From: an uncultured Clostridia bacterium
Lineage (GTDB): Bacteria; Bacillota; Clostridia; Oscillospirales; Acutalibacteraceae
DNA length: 8,211 bases
NCBI GenBank assembly: GCA_946405565.1
Contig: CAMJHU010000064.1
Coordinates: 1 to 8,211, forward strand
Direction of reading: 5' to 3'
Both the position numbers and the translations under genes were made by a program. Every line of letters starts with the position of its first letter. The first letter of the stretch is position 1. The notes beneath the pieces were generated by a model. It was given only the letters and a program-made list of their open reading frames with translations, made no database searches and was not told where the DNA came from. Shown one piece after another: positions 5,392-8,211 of this stretch.

Positions 5392-6723
5392 ATGACAGAG
5401 AAGCAACTGAGACAATATGCGGCGGAAAAAAAAGGTTTGTGTATCGCAAACGATACGATTTCGGACGTACTGTTCAGCGAATACGGGGTCAACCGCGGTT
5501 TGCGTGACGAAAAGGGAAAGGGCGTTCTGGCAGGTCTGACCAATATCTCCAAAATTGTTTCCTTCAAGAATATTGACGGGGAAAACCGTCCGTGCGATGG
5601 CGAACTGTGGTATCGCGGCTACAATGTTCACACGCTGATCGAGGCGTTGGGGGAAGATGAATTCGGATTTGAGAAAACCGCTTATCTGCTGGTATTCGGG
5701 CAGAAGCCCAGCGAGCGTGAAGAGGCGGAATTCTGCCGCGTATTAGGAGAATGCAAGCGGCTTCCGGTGAATTTTACACGCAACGTTATCATGGAAGGAC
5801 CGTCAAAGGATATCATGAATTCCATGACCAAGAGCATTCTCACGCTGGCTTCCTACGATGACGAGGTCAACGCGGCGACACTTGAGAGCTGCATTCGGCA
5901 GTGCATTGAGTTGATCGCGGTGTTTCCGATGCTGGCAGTGTATGGGTATCATGCCTATAATCATTTTGTCAATGACGAAAGTATGTACATTCACCGTCCG
6001 GTTCCGGCGCTTTCCACCGCCGAGAATATCCTGCGGATGCTGCGTCCCGACAGTTCCTACACCAAGCTGGAAGCCAAGGTGCTGGACGTAGTGCTGATGC
6101 TGCATATGGAACACGGCGGCGGCAACAACTCCACCTTTACCACCCGTGTGGTTACGTCGTCGGGTTCGGATACCTATTCGTCCATTGCGGCGGCGATGTC
6201 TTCCCTGAAAGGGCCCAAGCACGGCGGCGCCAACATCAAGGTCATGGAGATGATGGAGGATATCCGGGCGCACGTCAGGGATAAAACCGACCGTCAGGAA
6301 GTGCGTGCCTATCTTTCCAAGATTCTTGACGGCACGGCGTTTGACCGGAAGGGTCTGATTTACGGCATGGGACACGCGGTCTATTCGGTGTCCGATCCCC
6401 GTGAACGGATTCTCAAATCCTATGTGGAGGCGCTGGCAAGCGAAAAACACGAGCAGGAAAATATCACCCTCTACAATATCATCGAAGAGGAAGCGCCGAA
6501 GCTCATCGCGGAGAAGCGTCATATTTATAAGGGCGTGAGCCCGAATGTGGACTTTTACAGCGGGTTTGTCTATGAAATGCTGGGCATTCCGATGGAACTT
6601 TATACACCGCTCTTTGCTATTGCGCGCATTGTGGGATGGAGCGCCCACCGTATTGAGGAAATGATCGGCATGAATAAAATCATTCGTCCCGCCTATATGA
6701 GCGTGATGGAAGAAATCGAGTGA
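5392..6723 (+). CDS. gltA: Citrate synthase (citrate/2-methylcitrate synthase family)
   Basis: Condenses acetyl-CoA with oxaloacetate to citrate; in anaerobic Clostridia this usually feeds a partial TCA branch toward 2-oxoglutarate and glutamate. The 443-residue protein spans the whole family. The catalytic triad is visible: H277 in GPKHGGAN, H328 in GMGHAVYSVSDPR and D387 in SPNVDFYSG. The substrate-binding histidine H241 is in LHMEHGGGNNSTF, and R337 follows in DPR. The ATG at 5392 follows AGGAGG (5381-5386); an upstream in-frame ATG at 5356 has no ribosome binding site. The gene has a strong promoter and is followed after 59 bases, without a terminator, by the first TerD gene, so the three are probably one transcription unit. 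The gltA name reflects the usual label; 2-methylcitrate synthase activity cannot be ruled out from sequence, although no prp genes are nearby. Confidence 0.95.
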   Translation: MTEKQLRQYAAEKKGLCIANDTISDVLFSEYGVNRGLRDEKGKGVLAGLTNISKIVSFKNIDGENRPCDGELWYRGYNVHTLIEALGEDEFGFEKTAYLLVFGQKPSEREEAEFCRVLGECKRLPVNFTRNVIMEGPSKDIMNSMTKSILTLASYDDEVNAATLESCIRQCIELIAVFPMLAVYGYHAYNHFVNDESMYIHRPVPALSTAENILRMLRPDSSYTKLEAKVLDVVLMLHMEHGGGNNSTFTTRVVTSSGSDTYSSIAAAMSSLKGPKHGGANIKVMEMMEDIRAHVRDKTDRQEVRAYLSKILDGTAFDRKGLIYGMGHAVYSVSDPRERILKSYVEALASEKHEQENITLYNIIEEEAPKLIAEKRHIYKGVSPNVDFYSGFVYEMLGIPMELYTPLFAIARIVGWSAHRIEEMIGMNKIIRPAYMSVMEEIE

Positions 6724-6782
6724 TGATACTATCCATAAAAAACGTCGGCTTGTCTGACAGTTGAAAAGGAGTTGTAATCGGT

Positions 6783-7346
6783 ATGGCAGTCAATCTGAGA
6801 AAAGGGGAGAGGGTCAGCCTTTCTTCCCAGAGCAGCAAGGTCAACGGCATTATCGTCGGTCTGGGGTGGGACAGTGCGCAGATGGGCAGTGCGGCAGTGG
6901 ACTGTGACGCCTCCGCCATTCTGTGCGGTCTCAATCGCAAGGCGTATGACGTAATCTATTTTGGAAAAGCACGCAGTCAGAACGACGCCGTTGTCTACAC
7001 GGGCGACAGCCGCACGGGCGACGGCAGCGGCGAAGATGAACAGATTTATATCAATTTTACCAAGCTCCCGCCGACTGCGGGATTGATCGTGGTGGCGGTC
7101 AATATTTATGACGCCAAAGCCAAGCGGCAGCATTTCGGCATGATCAATAACGCATTTGTACAGGTGCGCAACTGGAAAACAGGTCAGCAGATGTGCCGGT
7201 TCAATCTGACCGACAATTACAGCGGCATGACAGGCATCATCGCGGCGGAAATCGTGCGCAGTGCCGACGGCTGGGATTTTGTGCCGATGGGACAGCCGAT
7301 TCCGGAAGCCAGCCGGCTGCAATCCATTGTCAAACTCTATCAGTGA
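6783..7346 (+). CDS. TerD-family calcium-binding stress protein (first copy)
   Basis: Cytoplasmic beta-sandwich protein of the TerD family, which binds Ca2+ and is linked to tellurite resistance and general stress. The 187 residues cover the full domain: the N-terminal MAVNLRKGERVSLS, GLGWD (26-30), DCDASA (40-45, the usual DLDAS with Cys for Leu), the acidic metal-binding loop GDSRTGDGSGEDE (74-86), and QHFGMINNAFVQVRN (116-130). The C-terminal GLAALC segment typical of TerD is replaced by EASRLQSIVKLYQ. AAAAGGAG (6764-6771) precedes the ATG. The gene follows citrate synthase by 59 bases and precedes a second TerD gene by 28 bases, so the two are surely cotranscribed. No TerB, TerC or other ter partners are visible in the window. 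The molecular role is unknown; family membership is secure. Confidence 0.92.
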   Translation: MAVNLRKGERVSLSSQSSKVNGIIVGLGWDSAQMGSAAVDCDASAILCGLNRKAYDVIYFGKARSQNDAVVYTGDSRTGDGSGEDEQIYINFTKLPPTAGLIVVAVNIYDAKAKRQHFGMINNAFVQVRNWKTGQQMCRFNLTDNYSGMTGIIAAEIVRSADGWDFVPMGQPIPEASRLQSIVKLYQ

Positions 7347-7374
7347 CGGCAGCGTGAAAGGAGAATGATGTATT

Positions 7375-7947
7375 ATGACGTCTGAAAAACGGTTTTTGTC
7401 TGACAGCGTGTGTGTCCGCACGGCGCTCTCGTGGGATACGGAGGGAAAGGCACCCTGTGATCTGGACCTGTCCGCCTTTTTGCTGGGTGCTGACGGAAAG
7501 GTACGCGGCGACAACGATCTGATTTTCTACAATACGGAAGTGGCAGTGCTGACCGAAGGTTCGTTCTTTCACAGCGGCGACAGTCTGACCGGCTCGCCGG
7601 GTGACGGTGTGGACGAAAGCATTCTGGCAGTGCTGGACAAGATTGACGCGGACATCTGCCGCGTGGCATTTTGTGTCACCGTCGTATCCGCCGAGGGAGA
7701 AAAGCGGTTGTCCTCCGCGTCTCACGCGGTCTTTACGGCGAACGTGGTGTCCGACCCCTTCGAGAAGGACGGACAGGAAATCTGCCGCGTGGATTTGCTG
7801 GCGGATGATCCGGATACCGAGGGCGTAGCGGTGTTTGAACTCTCCCGCACGTCTGACGGCTGGACGTATGAAGTGCCGTCACAGCCGGTCATGGGTAATC
7901 TGGCTGCCCTGTGCGGCGCTTTCGGGCTGGAGGTTGTAGAAGGCTGA
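7375..7947 (+). CDS. TerD-family calcium-binding stress protein (second, divergent copy)
   Basis: Second TerD-family protein, 190 residues and clearly different from its neighbour. It has DLDLSAFLLGADGKV (29-43), DLIFYN (48-53), an acidic metal-binding loop GDSLTGSPGDGVDE (68-81) that is one residue longer than in the first copy, and the canonical closing GNLAALCGAFGLEV (174-187). The usual MAVSLxKG opening is missing; the protein starts with TSEKRFLSDSVCVRTALSW, closer to TerZ/TerE-like members. Several cysteines (13, 28, 95, 100, 137, 180) are present. AAAGGAG (7357-7363) lies before the ATG. It is the last gene of the citrate synthase-TerD unit and is followed by a strong terminator. Divergence between the two copies suggests distinct roles, perhaps in a hetero-oligomer, but this is inference. 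Confidence 0.92.
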   Translation: MTSEKRFLSDSVCVRTALSWDTEGKAPCDLDLSAFLLGADGKVRGDNDLIFYNTEVAVLTEGSFFHSGDSLTGSPGDGVDESILAVLDKIDADICRVAFCVTVVSAEGEKRLSSASHAVFTANVVSDPFEKDGQEICRVDLLADDPDTEGVAVFELSRTSDGWTYEVPSQPVMGNLAALCGAFGLEVVEG

Positions 7948-7972
7948 GTTTTTTCCGGTACGAAAATACCAT

Positions 7973-8015
7973 AAAAGGGAGATATCCGTGCTTGTTAGGC
8001 GGATATCTCCCTTTT
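7973..8015. terminator. Bidirectional Rho-independent terminator between convergent genes
   Basis: AAAAGGGAGATATCCG (7973-7988) is the exact reverse complement of CGGATATCTCCCTTTT (8000-8015), giving a perfect 16-bp stem around an 11-base loop. The T run is present on both strands, so it can end both the rightward TerD unit and the leftward gene whose stop is at 8041. Confidence 0.92.
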
Positions 8016-8040
8016 GCGATTGTGAATGACAGAAAAACAA

Positions 8041-8211
8041 TCAGTCCTTCACCGGACGGACGATGCAGAGCGGGGTCTGCTCGTGACCCTGACCGAGGGG
8101 GTTGTCCTTGAAGATAGCGGACAGGAATTCGTCGGTGAGATCAGCCGAAGGCTTGCCGAGAATGTTGACCCCGATGTCGTTGGCATCCACGACGATGACG
8201 TTGTTGCCGCC
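8041..8211 (-). CDS. C-terminal fragment of a leftward gene, possibly CofE-like (F420-0:gamma-glutamyl ligase family)
   Basis: The last 56 codons of a gene enter from the right edge and end with TGA at 8041-8043. The peptide runs GGNNVIVVDANDIGVNILG, then KPSADLTDEFLSAIFKDNPLG and QGHEQTPLCIVRPVKD. The DANDxGVNxLG and KDNPLGQ...QTP phrases resemble the C-terminus of clostridial proteins annotated as coenzyme F420-0:L-glutamate ligase-like. I recall this from family character and could not check it. Codon use and composition match the other genes here, the reading frame is open to the window edge, and the bidirectional terminator lies just downstream, so coding status is well supported. The enzyme name is tentative; organisms of this group are not known for making F420, so a true homologue may act on another substrate. 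Confidence 0.6.
   Translation of the reverse strand, partial: GGNNVIVVDANDIGVNILGKPSADLTDEFLSAIFKDNPLGQGHEQTPLCIVRPVKD

Noticed and set aside
5803..6648. Long open frame on the minus strand inside citrate synthase
   Set aside because: It shows antisense-type composition with many His and Arg; the sense frame encodes a complete citrate synthase with all catalytic residues.
6750..6778. A promoter (TTGTCT, TGTAAT) just before the first TerD gene
   Set aside because: The -10 box would lie at the ribosome binding site and give a leaderless message, and both boxes match the consensus poorly.

Overview
The window looks like chromosomal DNA of a Gram-positive anaerobe of the class Clostridia, most likely the Ruminococcaceae/Oscillospirales side. 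The reasons are strong AGGAGG-type ribosome binding sites before every gene, near-perfect sigma-A promoters (TTGACA/TATAAT with 17-18 base spacers), moderate GC content in genes with AT-rich spacers, an XRE regulator of a type common in that group, and an HPr-like protein without the active-site histidine. This placement is an inference from style and protein character, not from a marker gene. No mobile element, CRISPR array, rRNA or tRNA is visible.

Layout, left to right. (1) A 5' segment of a leftward XRE-family regulator (1-314, cut by the window edge) is divergent from a rightward histidine phosphatase (553-1245). The spacer holds two promoter candidates and two copies of the palindrome TGATATCA. 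(2) A short leftward HPr-like gene (1333-1566) has its own strong promoter and a terminator; it lacks the HPr phosphorylation histidine but keeps the regulatory serine motif. (3) A rightward dCMP deaminase (1784-2272). (4) A rightward PMCA-type calcium P-type ATPase (2432-5122), with a consensus promoter, a leader carrying nested palindromes, and a terminator. (5) A rightward unit from a consensus promoter at 5301-5330: citrate synthase (5392-6723) followed closely by two TerD-family genes (6783-7346 and 7375-7947), ending in a perfect 16-bp inverted repeat that can terminate transcription from both sides. (6) The last 56 codons of a leftward gene (8041-8211), possibly related to F420-0:gamma-glutamyl ligase.

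Functionally, this is mostly housekeeping and stress physiology: nucleotide metabolism (dCMP to dUMP), calcium export, entry of acetyl-CoA into citrate, and calcium-binding TerD proteins. The points that most deserve a second look are the histidine-less HPr-like protein, the citrate synthase-TerD-TerD transcription unit lying just downstream of a calcium pump, the palindromes in the ATPase leader, and the twin palindromes between the XRE gene and the phosphatase. I see no clear evidence of a wholly new multi-gene system.
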